Source of the DNA: Aliarcobacter sp.
GTDB taxonomy: Bacteria; Campylobacterota; Campylobacteria; Campylobacterales; Arcobacteraceae
Direction of reading: 5' to 3'
Assembly: GCA_028689025.1 (NCBI GenBank)
Contig: JAQTXA010000001.1
Span: forward strand, 62,001-126,000
DNA: 64,000 nt
A model generated the notes under the pieces. That model had not been told where the DNA came from and did not search any database. It saw nothing but the letters and a program-made list of their open reading frames with translations. Position 1 is the first letter of the stretch. The number at the start of each line of letters is the position of its first letter. A program made the translations under genes and the position numbers. Shown one piece after another: positions 25,676 to 36,338 of this stretch.

Positions 25676-27832
25676 CTACTCTATATGTAACACAACCTTA
25701 TTTCTACCTGTCTCTTTTGCTTCATAAAGTGCACTATCTGCTCTTTTAATCATAGATTCAATGGTATCACCATTTTTAAATATAGAAATACCAAAACTTA
25801 CAGTTTTAGATCCAACTATTTCAAAATTATGGTTCTCTATATCTATTCTAATATTTTCAATTACCTTTATTATCTCTTCTTTTTGCGCTTCAAAACAAAC
25901 AATAATAAACTCTTCCCCACCAAATCTTCCCACAAAATCAGTTTTTCTAATACTATTACTTAATATATTTGCAATCTCTTTAAGTATTTTATCTCCAATT
26001 TGATGGCCATAGGTGTCATTAACTTCTTTAAAGTGGTCTATATCTAACATCGTAAGGCTAAAGTTGCAATTAAATCTTTCACATCTATTTATTTCAAGTT
26101 GCAATAACTCTTCTAATTTTCTTCTATTAAATAAATTTGTAAGATTATCAATAGTTGCGAGTCTTTCTAGCTTTTCATTTTTTTCTTCAATATCTTTTTG
26201 GGCTTCTAAAAGTAATTCATTGGCTTTTGTAATTTTTCTATTCCAATAAATGATAAGAATAAAAAGAAAAGTAACCCCAGTAACCACTTTCCAAACTAAA
26301 CTATAATCAATACCTCTTTCATACTTGATTGAAGTCCATTTATTTAAAATATCTCTGTACATTTCAGCAGGAATGCTATTGACTGCCTTTTGCATAACAT
26401 TTAATAAAACTTCATCATCATTTCTTACAGCAACCCGAAGTTGTAAGGTTTCAGATAATTGACCTGCAATTTTTAACTCTCCAAAATATTTAGTTTGGAA
26501 TTCATGTCCTATGCTAGCTAAAGCATCAATATAAGCAAAAATTTCGCCCTCTTTGACTTTATCTAAGCCCTCATCAATATTATTAATTTCTACAATATTC
26601 AAAAAAGGATATTTTTCTTTTAATGTTTCAACAAATCCATAATCTTTGGTAATACCAATTTTTTTACCTTTTAAATCTGTCATTTCATTGATAAAGGTAT
26701 CATCTACTTTATTGGCAATTACCAATGGAATTTCCAAATAAGAGTCTGTGAAATTAAAATTCTTTTTTCGCTCTGGCGTTTCCATGATAACACTTGAAAT
26801 ATCACATTTTTTCTCTTTTAAATACTCAATAGATTGACTCCAACTTGAAGTTTTTACAAGGTTAAATTTAGCAGAAAGGATTTTTTCAAATAGTTTATAA
26901 AAGTCTGAACTCATCCCTGAATGTTCACCTTTTTCATTTAATCCTTCAAAAGGTAACCAATTTGGGTCGATACAATATTGTATTACCTTACTGTCTATAT
27001 ATGCTGTTTCCCTTTCACTTAATTCAATATGTTGATCGCCATACTGTTTAATTGAACCAATCCATTTATTTACCAATTTATTTTTTTCATCTTTACTAAT
27101 TGCATCTAAAGATTTTTGTAAAATAGAAGCAAGTAGTGGTTCAGTTGAGTGTACTCCAAATCGTAAATCTTCTATGGTTTTATTAGAAACTTTAAATTCA
27201 TCGGCAAGTCTTATATTTGTATAGGCATATTTTTTTATTAAATAGTTTATGGCTGTTAAGTTTTCAACGGCTGCATCAATTTTACCCAAGGATACATCTT
27301 TGGTTAATTCCAATAAACTAGTGTATGGTTTTAAATCAAAAATACCTAAATTTTGTAGTTCCTCTTGATAAAATATATCTTTTGTAATACCAACTTTTTT
27401 TCCTTTTAGACTTTGCAGACCATCATACTTTCCAAAATCATCTCTTACAAATATTATAATAGGTATATCGTAATAAGAAGTGGTAAAAAGAGTAAAAGCT
27501 GCTCTCTCTTTTGTGTATGAAATACTTGATATCATATCAACTTTATTGTCCATAAATGAGTTTAAAACCATACTCCAAGAACCCATAACTTTTTCAAAAG
27601 TAAGACCTGATTTCTCAGATATAAGTTCAAGTAAATCGTGTTCAAAACCCACAGGTTTGCCATCTTCAATAAAGGTAAAAGGAGTGTAATCTTGCATCAT
27701 AGAAATCGTTATTTTAGGATGAGTTGATATAAACTCTTTTTCCTCTTTTGTAAGATTAAGAGGTTGGGCAATAGCATGTACAGCAAAATAAAAAACTAAA
27801 AGAAAGTGTAGTAATAAGGTTTTCAACTTCAT
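25676..27832 (-). CDS. Diguanylate cyclase with two periplasmic SBP3 domains
   Basis: I start at MKLKTLLLHFLLVFYFAVHAIA, a signal-like helix with TAAGGAGC upstream; the track adds 13 residues. Two tandem SBP_bac_3 domains follow (FIEDGKPVGFEHDLLELISE, then GLNEKGEHSGMSSDFYKLFE), a membrane helix (about residues 515-533), a coiled coil and a GGDEF domain with RFGGEEFIIV and an upstream RKTD inhibitory site. It should make c-di-GMP in response to periplasmic solutes. The double binding domain suggests two ligands or a duplicated sensor. Confidence 0.92.
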   Translation of the reverse strand: MKLKTLLLHFLLVFYFAVHAIAQPLNLTKEEKEFISTHPKITISMMQDYTPFTFIEDGKPVGFEHDLLELISEKSGLTFEKVMGSWSMVLNSFMDNKVDMISSISYTKERAAFTLFTTSYYDIPIIIFVRDDFGKYDGLQSLKGKKVGITKDIFYQEELQNLGIFDLKPYTSLLELTKDVSLGKIDAAVENLTAINYLIKKYAYTNIRLADEFKVSNKTIEDLRFGVHSTEPLLASILQKSLDAISKDEKNKLVNKWIGSIKQYGDQHIELSERETAYIDSKVIQYCIDPNWLPFEGLNEKGEHSGMSSDFYKLFEKILSAKFNLVKTSSWSQSIEYLKEKKCDISSVIMETPERKKNFNFTDSYLEIPLVIANKVDDTFINEMTDLKGKKIGITKDYGFVETLKEKYPFLNIVEINNIDEGLDKVKEGEIFAYIDALASIGHEFQTKYFGELKIAGQLSETLQLRVAVRNDDEVLLNVMQKAVNSIPAEMYRDILNKWTSIKYERGIDYSLVWKVVTGVTFLFILIIYWNRKITKANELLLEAQKDIEEKNEKLERLATIDNLTNLFNRRKLEELLQLEINRCERFNCNFSLTMLDIDHFKEVNDTYGHQIGDKILKEIANILSNSIRKTDFVGRFGGEEFIIVCFEAQKEEIIKVIENIRIDIENHNFEIVGSKTVSFGISIFKNGDTIESMIKRADSALYEAKETGRNKVVLHIE

Positions 27833-27953
27833 GCTCCTTAACAGATCATCGTAGTATCTCAATATTAGCAAATCATATATTAAAACTTGTTATTTATTTG
27901 CAATATTTAATAAGGAAGAAATTTAAAAGTTCTTCTTCTATTTTTTATTTCGT

Positions 27954-28208
27954 TTATATCAAAGATTTTTCTATAAGTTGAAGTTTTTTCAATCGTGTGA
28001 GTTTTTTGATTTCATATTCACGCTTTGAAGCACTACTTCTATCAATTGAAAGTTCTTCATATAGTAGTTTTACAGGACGTCTAGATTTTGTATATTTTGC
28101 ACCCTTATCCGAACTATTATGCTCTTCCAAGCGTTTTGTAACATCGGTTGTAATGCCAGTATACAAACTTCCATCGTTGCACTCAAGAATATAAACAAAA
28201 TATGACAC
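27954..28208 (-). CDS. GIY-YIG nuclease family protein (UPF0213-like)
   Basis: The 84-residue protein is a minimal GIY-YIG domain: [20 protein letters not shown] carries the YIL and YTG strands, RLEEHN the helix with Arg, and [14 protein letters not shown] the following part, with a later conserved Glu (SKREYEIKK). This fits the small YhbQ group, whose substrate is uncertain. It stands alone on the minus strand; the 120 bases between it and the diguanylate cyclase contain nothing recognised. Confidence 0.88.
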   Translation of the reverse strand: MSYFVYILECNDGSLYTGITTDVTKRLEEHNSSDKGAKYTKSRRPVKLLYEELSIDRSSASKREYEIKKLTRLKKLQLIEKSLI

Positions 28209-28293
28209 GGGGATTCCTTGTGTTTTGGATTAGGTTTGCTATTACTGAGAATTGAAAGTAGAGATTCAACCTCTGGAGTATAAAATAAAAAAG

Positions 28294-28569
28294 TTATTCA
28301 TTTATTTTTATTCCACTTGTAAATGTATACCAATCCTGTTCAACAAAATACTTCCAATGTTCCTTATCATTTACTTTCCCTGAGGCTTTTTCTGCATTAA
28401 TAAGGATATCATTTAATTTATTGAATAAATATGGGTCATTGATAATTGATTTCATTTGATTTACTTTATACTTTAATCTATTTAATAAAGGCTCTGCATG
28501 CTTTTTTGTAAACGAATATATGACTTCTTCTATATCATTCCATAACTTTTCTAATTCGTCTTTATTCAC
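28294..28569 (-). CDS. Hypothetical small protein
   Basis: The 91-residue protein is soluble and helical, with motifs such as KLWNDIEEVIYSFTKKHAEP and HWKYFVEQDWYTFTSGIKI. No family recognised. It lies between the GIY-YIG gene and the palindromic element 28636-28781. The start lacks a strong ribosome binding site (upstream GAAGTGAATAA). It may be a recent arrival or a strain-specific gene. Confidence 0.55.
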   Translation of the reverse strand: MNKDELEKLWNDIEEVIYSFTKKHAEPLLNRLKYKVNQMKSIINDPYLFNKLNDILINAEKASGKVNDKEHWKYFVEQDWYTFTSGIKINE

Positions 28570-28635
28570 TTCGAACTTCTAATTATTTGTTATGTTAAAA
28601 TTAAATTATACTACTTAAATATTTTATATTACAAT

Positions 28636-28780
28636 AAAAGTGATGTCAGAAATATTAGATTTTTGTTTTAATCAAGGCGAAGCTTGGATTTTAAGCGGAG
28701 CGTACAATTAGTACGTGAGCATTAAAATTCAAGATTCAACGCAGAGTAAAGCAAAAAAATGATGTTTATCACATCACTTT

Positions 28781-28781
<1 letters not shown>
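28636..28781. repeat. Palindromic intergenic element with terminal inverted repeats
   Basis: A 146-base stretch is bounded by perfect 11-base inverted repeats AAAAGTGATGT and ACATCACTTTT. Its centre is GTAC-AATTA-GTAC, and the sequence around it forms an imperfect palindrome with arms of about 30 bases (GCGAAGCTTGGATTTTAAGC against a diverged copy). Local GC is higher than the surroundings. It holds no ORF. The structure suits a MITE/REP-like mobile repeat, and the right end abuts the guaB stop where it may also terminate transcription. Confidence 0.65.
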
Positions 28782-30229
<1,448 letters not shown>

Positions 30230-30246
30230 TTAATCCTAGTTAATAT

Positions 30247-31608
30247 TTATTTATTATAATTTATTGCTTTTTCTAAAGATAAAGCACCGTCAAATAATGT
30301 TTGTTCATCATATGCTTTTGCGATAAATTGAAGACCAACTGGCATCCCATCTTCATCTTTATCAACTGGCAACGAAATTGCTGGTAAACCTGCAAGGTTA
30401 ATTGAAATTGTGTAAATATCACTTAAATACATTTCCAAAGAAGTTTTAAATGAACCAAATTTTGGTGCAGTTGTTGGTGCAACTGGAGATAAAATCAAAT
30501 CAGCTTCTGCAAAAATTTCTGCATATTCATCTTTAATTAAATGTCTTACTTTTTGAGCCTTAATGTAATATGCATCATAATATCCTGAACTTAATACAAA
30601 AGAACCTAACATAATTCTTTTTTGTACTTCTGCTCCAAAACCTTGTGATTTTGTTTGAACATACATATCTTTAAGACCAGCATCACCTTTTCTATTTCCG
30701 AATCTTACACCATCAAATCTAGCAAGATTTGCTGATGCTTCAGCTGTTGCAACAATATAGTAAGTTGATACAATTTTATCAGTATCTAACATATTTTTAT
30801 GAATTATATTATGTCCAGCTTCTTTTAAAGCATTTACAGCTTTTTCAAAACCTTTTTGAATAGCAGGACTAGCTTGTGAAACAAAGTTATCAATTACTGC
30901 TATTGTTAATTTTCTATTTGAATCTAATTTTGGAGTTACTGCTTCATAATCAACATTTGCAGAAGTTGAATCCATTGGATCATATCCTGAAATAATGTCA
31001 TATAAAATAGCTGCATCTTCAACATTTTGTGTTATTGGTCCACATTGATCTAGTGATGAAGAATAAGCTGTAATTCCATATCTTGAAACTCTTCCATAAG
31101 TTGGTTTCATCCCAACACAACCACAATAAGCAGCAGGTTGTCTAATACTTCCGCCTGTATCAGTTCCAAGTGCAGCAATTGCAATTCCAGCTGCAACTGC
31201 AGCCGCTGAACCTCCAGAGCTTCCTCCTGGAACTTTTTCATTATCAACCGGATTTAAAGTTTTTCCATAACAAGAAGATTCAGTTGAACTTCCCATTGCA
31301 AATTCATCCATATTTGTTCTACCAAATGGAGATAAACCAGCTTTTTCTAAATTATTAATTACAGTTGCATTATATGGAGAAATATAACCTTTTAAAATGT
31401 TACTAGAACAAGTAATTTCCCAATTTTTAACATTTATATTATCTTTTATTGCTATTGGAATACCCATTCCAGATTGTGAAATATTTGTTGAAATTAATTG
31501 TTCAACATAAGCACCTGTATTGTTTTCTTTTATTTTTGAAGTTAAATCATCTCTTAGTTTTTTTATATCATCACTAGCTAAAGTTAGTGCTTCTTTTAGT
31601 GTTATCAA
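30247..31608 (-). CDS. gatA: Asp-tRNA(Asn)/Glu-tRNA(Gln) amidotransferase subunit A
   Basis: The 453-residue protein is a full-length amidase-signature enzyme: the catalytic Lys in IPIAIKDNI, the glycine/serine-rich GGSSGGSAAAVAAG and the second serine in TDTGGSIRQPAAYCG form the Ser-cisSer-Lys triad. It releases ammonia from glutamine for transamidation of misacylated tRNAs in the GatCAB complex. gatB and gatC are not in the window. The ATG follows TAGGAGAACCGAT... as TTGATAACAC-type context; the exact start may be the ATT-adjacent codon, but the N-terminus fits the family. Confidence 0.96.
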   Translation of the reverse strand: MITLKEALTLASDDIKKLRDDLTSKIKENNTGAYVEQLISTNISQSGMGIPIAIKDNINVKNWEITCSSNILKGYISPYNATVINNLEKAGLSPFGRTNMDEFAMGSSTESSCYGKTLNPVDNEKVPGGSSGGSAAAVAAGIAIAALGTDTGGSIRQPAAYCGCVGMKPTYGRVSRYGITAYSSSLDQCGPITQNVEDAAILYDIISGYDPMDSTSANVDYEAVTPKLDSNRKLTIAVIDNFVSQASPAIQKGFEKAVNALKEAGHNIIHKNMLDTDKIVSTYYIVATAEASANLARFDGVRFGNRKGDAGLKDMYVQTKSQGFGAEVQKRIMLGSFVLSSGYYDAYYIKAQKVRHLIKDEYAEIFAEADLILSPVAPTTAPKFGSFKTSLEMYLSDIYTISINLAGLPAISLPVDKDEDGMPVGLQFIAKAYDEQTLFDGALSLEKAINYNK

Positions 31609-31694
31609 TCGGTTCTCCTATGATTTTACAGTTGTAATATTACGCTGGATTTTATCTAATAAATGATTAATTTTAGGTTATAAAAGGAGGTTTT

Positions 31695-31724
31695 GTGAAA
31701 GTTATTTTTTTATATTTAAAATAA
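31695..31724 (+). CDS. Possible nine-codon minigene with perfect Shine-Dalgarno
   Basis: On the plus strand AAAGGAGG is followed after four bases by GTG and nine sense codons (MKVIFLYLK) and TAA, running straight into the hairpin at 31723-31757. A TATAAA-like sequence lies just upstream. This may be a tiny peptide gene, a leader, or chance; nothing downstream on the plus strand would be controlled by it. Confidence 0.2.
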   Translation: MKVIFLYLK

Positions 31725-31757
31725 AAAAAGGGATAGAAGAAAATCTTCTATCCCTTA
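31723..31757 (-). terminator. Terminator of the ribosomal protein operon
   Basis: The arms AGGGATAGAAGA and TCTTCTATCCCT pair perfectly with a three-base loop, followed on the minus strand by a run of T. It lies about 20 bases after the rplQ stop. Confidence 0.93.
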
Positions 31758-31777
31758 AAAATATAATAGAATTTCTA

Positions 31778-32128
31778 CTATACGAATGAAATGAATGCCA
31801 TTGGTGTAGCATCACCTCTTCTGATTCTTGTTTTAATTATTGAAGTATATCCACCATTTCTACCTAGGTATTTTGGTGCAATTTCGTTAATTAATTTTTT
31901 AGTAGCTTCTTTGCTTTGTAAAGCTGCAAATACATATCTATGTGTATTTAAATCAGCGTCTCTTGCAACAGTTACTAATTTTTCAATATATCTTTTTAAT
32001 TCTTTTGCTTTAGGTACAGTTGTTTCGATTTTTTCTCTTTCGATAATAGCAATTGCCATATTTTTTAACAATGCTTTTCTATGAGAAGAAGTTCTACTTA
32101 ACTTTCTATATCCATGCTTATGTCTCAT
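31778..32128 (-). CDS. rplQ: 50S ribosomal protein L17
   Basis: The 116-residue protein begins [20 protein letters not shown], the near-invariant L17 start, and ends [20 protein letters not shown], the family C-terminus. It is the last gene of the rpmJ-rpsM-rpsK-rpsD-rpoA-rplQ operon, 13 bases after rpoA, and is followed by a strong terminator. Its length is normal. Confidence 0.98.
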   Translation of the reverse strand: MRHKHGYRKLSRTSSHRKALLKNMAIAIIEREKIETTVPKAKELKRYIEKLVTVARDADLNTHRYVFAALQSKEATKKLINEIAPKYLGRNGGYTSIIKTRIRRGDATPMAFISFV

Positions 32129-32141
32129 ATTAAACCCTTAA

Positions 32142-33140
32142 TTATGCTTTTAGTTGCTCTAATTTTCTTCTTAATGCAGAAGCAACATTTTCTGGAAGTG
32201 TATTTTCAACTGGGTAACCTAGAGATTCTAATTTCTCTGCGATTTCATCATAAGATTTTTTCCCAAGATTTTTAATATTTTTAACTTCAACTTCACTCAT
32301 AAGTACTAATTCACCTAAGAATTTAAGTCCAGCTCTATCTAAAGAGTTAAAACTTCTAGCACTTAAATTTAAATCATCAATTTTAATAACTAATTCTTTA
32401 AGTTCTAATGGCTCTTCACCACTTTCACTAACTGTTACTTCTGATAAATCAAAAACTTTATTAAAAACTGACATTTGCGCATACATAACTGATACAGCTT
32501 CTTTAAAAGCAGTAATTGGAGAAATTTGTCCATTAGTTTGTATTGTAAATACAGCTTTTTCAAAGTTAGGATTATCTTCAACTAACATTTTTTCAATATC
32601 ATAAACCACTTTTTTAACTGGTGTAAAGAAAGCATCAATAGGAATATAATCAGCTCCAACAATATCTCTAATGTCTTCTGAAGGCATATATCCTATACCT
32701 CTTTGAATAATTACAGAGAAAGTTAGATTACAATCGCTATTAATTGTTGCTAAGTGAGCATCTTTTGATACAATTTCAACGTCAGAGTTAATAAGGTCTT
32801 CACCTTTAATTTCTCTTGGTCCATTGAAAGAATACTCAACTACAACTTGTTCTTTATCACCATTTATTTTAAACTTAATATTCTTTAAATTTATAACAAA
32901 AATAGCTATATCTTCTAGCATACCTCTTAATGAGTCAAACTCATGCGAAGCACCTTCTATTTTTACTGCAATTGGTGCATAACCAACTGAAGAACTTAAT
33001 AAAAGTCTTCTTAAAGGGTGTGCTAAAGTAATTGCAAAACCATCTTCAAATGGATATGCTGATATTTTAGCTTCATTATCACTGATAGCCTCTATTTCAA
33101 CTTCAGTTGGTAAAAACGGTGTTTCTGCAAATTTTTTCAT
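32142..33140 (-). CDS. rpoA: DNA-directed RNA polymerase subunit alpha
   Basis: The 332-residue protein has the N-terminal assembly domain (GFAITLAHPLRRLLLSSSVG, YMPSEDIRDIVGADYIPIDA) and the C-terminal domain that binds UP elements and activators (ARSFNSLDRAGLKFLGELV, NLGKKSYDEIAEKLESLGYP). The length is normal. It lies between rpsD and rplQ in the usual alpha operon order. Confidence 0.98.
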   Translation of the reverse strand: MKKFAETPFLPTEVEIEAISDNEAKISAYPFEDGFAITLAHPLRRLLLSSSVGYAPIAVKIEGASHEFDSLRGMLEDIAIFVINLKNIKFKINGDKEQVVVEYSFNGPREIKGEDLINSDVEIVSKDAHLATINSDCNLTFSVIIQRGIGYMPSEDIRDIVGADYIPIDAFFTPVKKVVYDIEKMLVEDNPNFEKAVFTIQTNGQISPITAFKEAVSVMYAQMSVFNKVFDLSEVTVSESGEEPLELKELVIKIDDLNLSARSFNSLDRAGLKFLGELVLMSEVEVKNIKNLGKKSYDEIAEKLESLGYPVENTLPENVASALRRKLEQLKA

Positions 33141-33157
33141 TAACTACCTTTTACTTA

Positions 33158-33784
33158 TTATTTAGAATATAACTCTACGATTAATCTCTCTTCTACAGGA
33201 ATAACAACTTCTTCTCTAGCTGGGATTCTTGTGAAAATTCCAAATACTTTTTCTTTATCAACATTAACCCAATCAACCATTCCTGTTTGATTTGTTAACT
33301 CTAATGCTCTTACAACTTGAGGATTAGATTTAGATTTTTCTTTGATTTCGATTTTTTGTCCAGCTTTTACTAGGAATGAAGGAATATCAACTTTTTTTCC
33401 ATCAACTAAAACATGTCCATGAGTCGTAAATTGTCTAGCATTTGCTCTAGTTGTAGCAAATCCCATTCTAAATACAACATTGTCTAATCTTTGCTCGATT
33501 AATGTAATAAGGTTAGCCCCTGTATTACCTTCTCTTCTTGCCGCTTCTGTGAAGTATTTTCTGAATTGTTTTTCAGAAACACCATACATGAATTTAGCTT
33601 TTTGCTTTTCTCTTAATTGTAAACCATACTCAGAAATTTTAGCTCTTCTTTGTCCGTGTTGTCCTGGAGCAAATGGTCTTTTTTCTAAAGCACTTTTACC
33701 TGATAATCTTCTCTCACCTTTAAGTCCAAGATCCGCATCAAGTCTTCTTTCGATTTTTTCTACTGGTCCTCTATATCTTGCCAT
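33158..33784 (-). CDS. rpsD: 30S ribosomal protein S4
   Basis: The 208-residue protein begins [20 protein letters not shown], a Campylobacterota-type S4 start, and contains the S4 RNA-binding domain ([40 protein letters not shown]). It initiates 30S body assembly and in many bacteria represses the alpha operon. It lies 10 bases after rpsK. Confidence 0.98.
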   Translation of the reverse strand: MARYRGPVEKIERRLDADLGLKGERRLSGKSALEKRPFAPGQHGQRRAKISEYGLQLREKQKAKFMYGVSEKQFRKYFTEAARREGNTGANLITLIEQRLDNVVFRMGFATTRANARQFTTHGHVLVDGKKVDIPSFLVKAGQKIEIKEKSKSNPQVVRALELTNQTGMVDWVNVDKEKVFGIFTRIPAREEVVIPVEERLIVELYSK

Positions 33785-33794
33785 TATTTACTCC

Positions 33795-34187
33795 TTACAC
33801 TCTTCTTCTTTTAGGAGGTCTACAACCATTATGTGGTAATGGTGTAACATCTTTTAACCAAGTAACTCTAACTCCGTCCATAGCTCCAACTGCTTTAACA
33901 GCTGTATCTCTACCTGAACCTGGTCCTTGAATTTTAATCCCAACGTTTTTGATTCCGTGTTCCATTGCTTTCGCCATTGCATCTTCAACTGCTGCTTGCG
34001 CTGCAAATGGAGTTGATTTTTTAGAACCTTTAAATCCTAAGTTTCCAGCACTTGACCATGCGATTGCGTTTCCTGCATTATCTGTAACTGTAACCATTGT
34101 ATTATTAAAACTTGCAGCAATATGTACGATACCGTCAGCAATATTTTTTCTTACAATTTTTTTTCTAGTAACTTTTCTTTTTGCCAT
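33795..34187 (-). CDS. rpsK: 30S ribosomal protein S11
   Basis: The 130-residue protein has the S11 signature region [20 protein letters not shown] and ends [17 protein letters not shown], the standard C-terminus. It forms the platform of the 30S subunit with S6 and S18. It lies 10 bases after rpsM. Confidence 0.98.
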   Translation of the reverse strand: MAKRKVTRKKIVRKNIADGIVHIAASFNNTMVTVTDNAGNAIAWSSAGNLGFKGSKKSTPFAAQAAVEDAMAKAMEHGIKNVGIKIQGPGSGRDTAVKAVGAMDGVRVTWLKDVTPLPHNGCRPPKRRRV

Positions 34188-34197
34188 CTACAATCCC

Positions 34198-34566
34198 TTA
34201 TTTAGTTGCTGCACCAACAGTTTTCTTTTTACCTTTTCTTGTTCTAGCATTAGTTTTAGTCTTTTGCCCTCTACAAGGTAAACCTTTTCTATGTCTTAAC
34301 CCTCTATATGAACCTAAATCCATTAAAGCTTTAATATCCATAGCAACTTTTTTTCTTAAATCACCCTCAACCATATAGTTGTCTTGGATTTCTTTTCTGA
34401 TAATTGCCGCTTCGTCTTCTGTTAATTCGAAAGCTCTTTTATTGTAATCAATTCCAACAGCATCTAAAATTAATCTAGAGTTATGTAATCCGATTCCGAA
34501 GATATACGTTAACGCATATTCCATTCTCTTTTTATTTGGTAAATCAACACCTGCGATTCTTGCCAT
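34198..34566 (-). CDS. rpsM: 30S ribosomal protein S13
   Basis: The 122-residue protein begins [20 protein letters not shown] and has [20 protein letters not shown] followed by a basic tail, the standard S13 features. It contacts the tRNA and S19 in the 30S head. It lies five bases after rpmJ. Confidence 0.98.
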   Translation of the reverse strand: MARIAGVDLPNKKRMEYALTYIFGIGLHNSRLILDAVGIDYNKRAFELTEDEAAIIRKEIQDNYMVEGDLRKKVAMDIKALMDLGSYRGLRHRKGLPCRGQKTKTNARTRKGKKKTVGAATK

Positions 34567-34571
34567 GTGCC

Positions 34572-34685
34572 TTATCCTTGTCTCTGTTTATGTTTTTTGT
34601 TTTCGCAGATTACTCTTACGACACCTCTTCTTTTGATAACCTTACATTTATCACACATTTTCTTTACTGAAGCTCTTACTTTCAT
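34572..34685 (-). CDS. rpmJ: 50S ribosomal protein L36
   Basis: A 37-residue gene too short for the ORF track. The translation [20 protein letters not shown] continues [17 protein letters not shown], with the C-C-C-H zinc ligands of the zinc-containing (C+) L36 type. GAGGAGACAGACTT precedes the ATG. It is the first gene of this ribosomal operon. The 259 bases upstream (34686-34944) hold its AT-rich promoter region and the divergent promoter of the HIT gene; infA, often directly upstream in related bacteria, is absent here. Confidence 0.97.
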   Translation of the reverse strand: MKVRASVKKMCDKCKVIKRRGVVRVICENKKHKQRQG

Positions 34686-34944
34686 AAGTCTGTCTCCTCT
34701 TTTTTTGTGTTGTTTCCACTTTCAACAGGAAAAAGCCTTAAAAAATAAATATATTTTATTTTCCAGCTTTTACCAACCCTTTATAAAATAGAAAATATTT
34801 TACAAAAACTTCCTCGATGGTTGAAAAAATGGAGTTGGATTATAATTAATTTTTACTTAAAGCTAGTTGAATATGCTTTAAATATCTAATTTAATTGTAA
34901 TTGTTGTAATATTTTGAAAATAATAATTATCAAAAGGATTAACA

Positions 34945-35307
34945 TTGTCTCTAATTTACAAGAATGATTTAATTAAAATAGAAATTGAAAGCTCTGAAAT
35001 ACCATGGCTTAAAATATTTACCATAGAAAATATAAAAGAATTTTCACAATGCAATAATGAAACTAAACAAGAAATATTTAAATATCTTGATATTATTGAA
35101 AAAGAGATGTTAGCTTATTTCAATCCTAAAAAAATAAATATTGCATCTTTTGGGAATTATGTTCCGCATGTTCACTTTCATATAATGGCAAGATTTGAGG
35201 AAGATTCTTATTTCCCAGAACCAATGTGGGGAAAAAAACAAAGAGATGCAAATTTAAATTTGCCCTCTTTTGAAGAATTTTATGAGAATTTAAAAAAGAA
35301 GTTATGA
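34945..35307 (+). CDS. HIT family protein
   Basis: The 120-residue protein has the histidine triad VPHVHFHIMARF near residue 72, in the order HxHxH with hydrophobic spacers, and a WG-containing C-terminal loop (PEPMWGKKQRD). HIT proteins hydrolyse nucleoside phosphoramidates or dinucleotides. The start is a TTG six bases after AAAGGA; no ATG precedes the first strand. It stands alone and ends in a hairpin. Confidence 0.85.
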   Translation: MSLIYKNDLIKIEIESSEIPWLKIFTIENIKEFSQCNNETKQEIFKYLDIIEKEMLAYFNPKKINIASFGNYVPHVHFHIMARFEEDSYFPEPMWGKKQRDANLNLPSFEEFYENLKKKL

Positions 35308-35320
35308 TTAACTTCTTTTT
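35293..35320. terminator. Terminator hairpin between convergent genes
   Basis: The arms AAAAAGAAGTTA and TTAACTTCTTTTT flank a short loop containing the HIT stop codon. T-run on the plus strand. It may also act for the convergent DHH gene. Confidence 0.75.
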
Positions 35321-35323
35321 AAT

Positions 35324-36253
35324 TTAACCATCTTGATTTATTTGTTTAATTAAATCTTCTAATACAATTTCAGCTTTGTCAACATCAATTTGACAACCAC
35401 CAGCAGCTTTATGTCCACCACCATGATGTTTAAGCATTAATTCACCAACATTTGTTTTAGATGATTTATTAATTATTGATTTTCCAGTACTATAAACAAT
35501 ATTTTGTTTATCTTTTCCCCAAATAACATGAATAGAAATATTTTGTTCAGGATGCATTGCATATACCATAAATCTATTACCTGGATAGATAATTTCTTCA
35601 TCTCTATAATCTATAATCAACAAATTATCTTTAATTGTTGTACATCTTATTAATTGTTCTTTAAAATCTTTTTCATATTTAAAGTATAATTCAATTCTCT
35701 CTTTAATATCTGGTAGTTCTAATATTTCATCAATATTATGTCTTGCACAATACTCAATTAAATCCATCATAAGCTGATAATTAGAAATTCTAAAATCTTT
35801 AAATCTTCCAAGACCAGTTCTTGAGTCCATTAAAAAACTTAACAGTGCCCAACCTCTTGGCTCTATAATATCTTCTTCACTAAAATCTGCAGAATCTGCT
35901 TTATTAGCACCATTCATCATTCCAGTAAAATATCCAGGGAAAACTTCATCGCCACCATAATATTGATAAACAACTTCTGCTGCACTTGGAGCATCTGGAT
36001 TTATAATATGATTATCTTTTTTTTCATTTCTAATTGTTTCTGAAAAATGATGATCAAATGCTAAATATACACCATCTACATAAGGAAGATTTGTTGTAAT
36101 ATCATTTTGCGTTATTTTTACTTTTCCATCTTGCATATCTTTTGGATGAACAAATGCTATTTCATCTATAATATTTAAATATTTCAACAAAGTACCACAA
36201 ACTAAGCCATCCATATCACTTCTAGTAACTAATCTGTATGTTTTTTTACTCAT
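35324..36253 (-). CDS. DHH-family phosphoesterase (exopolyphosphatase-like)
   Basis: The 309-residue protein has the DHH superfamily layout: RLVTRSDMDGLVCGTLLKYL (motif I, with SDMDG), FDHHFSETIRN (the DHH motif), and a C-terminal DHHA1 glycine motif KHHGGGHKAAGGCQID. Such proteins cleave phosphodiesters in nanoRNA, cyclic dinucleotides or polyphosphate. Which substrate applies here is not evident. The gene is monocistronic with 86 bases to leuB. Confidence 0.87.
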   Translation of the reverse strand: MSKKTYRLVTRSDMDGLVCGTLLKYLNIIDEIAFVHPKDMQDGKVKITQNDITTNLPYVDGVYLAFDHHFSETIRNEKKDNHIINPDAPSAAEVVYQYYGGDEVFPGYFTGMMNGANKADSADFSEEDIIEPRGWALLSFLMDSRTGLGRFKDFRISNYQLMMDLIEYCARHNIDEILELPDIKERIELYFKYEKDFKEQLIRCTTIKDNLLIIDYRDEEIIYPGNRFMVYAMHPEQNISIHVIWGKDKQNIVYSTGKSIINKSSKTNVGELMLKHHGGGHKAAGGCQIDVDKAEIVLEDLIKQINQDG

Positions 36254-36338
36254 AAGCTATCCCAAAATTATAATTTAACTATCTCTCTTTGATTCTATCA
36301 TAAAAAATTATTAATAAAAATTAAACTTTTGTTTACTA

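Noticed and set aside
33480-34378. Plus-strand ORFs of 65-119 codons over rpsD, rpsK and rpsM
   Set aside because: Antisense shadows of highly conserved ribosomal protein genes.
34567-34791. Plus-strand ORF of 74 codons
   Set aside because: It is antisense to rpmJ, which is unmistakable on the minus strand though too short for the track.
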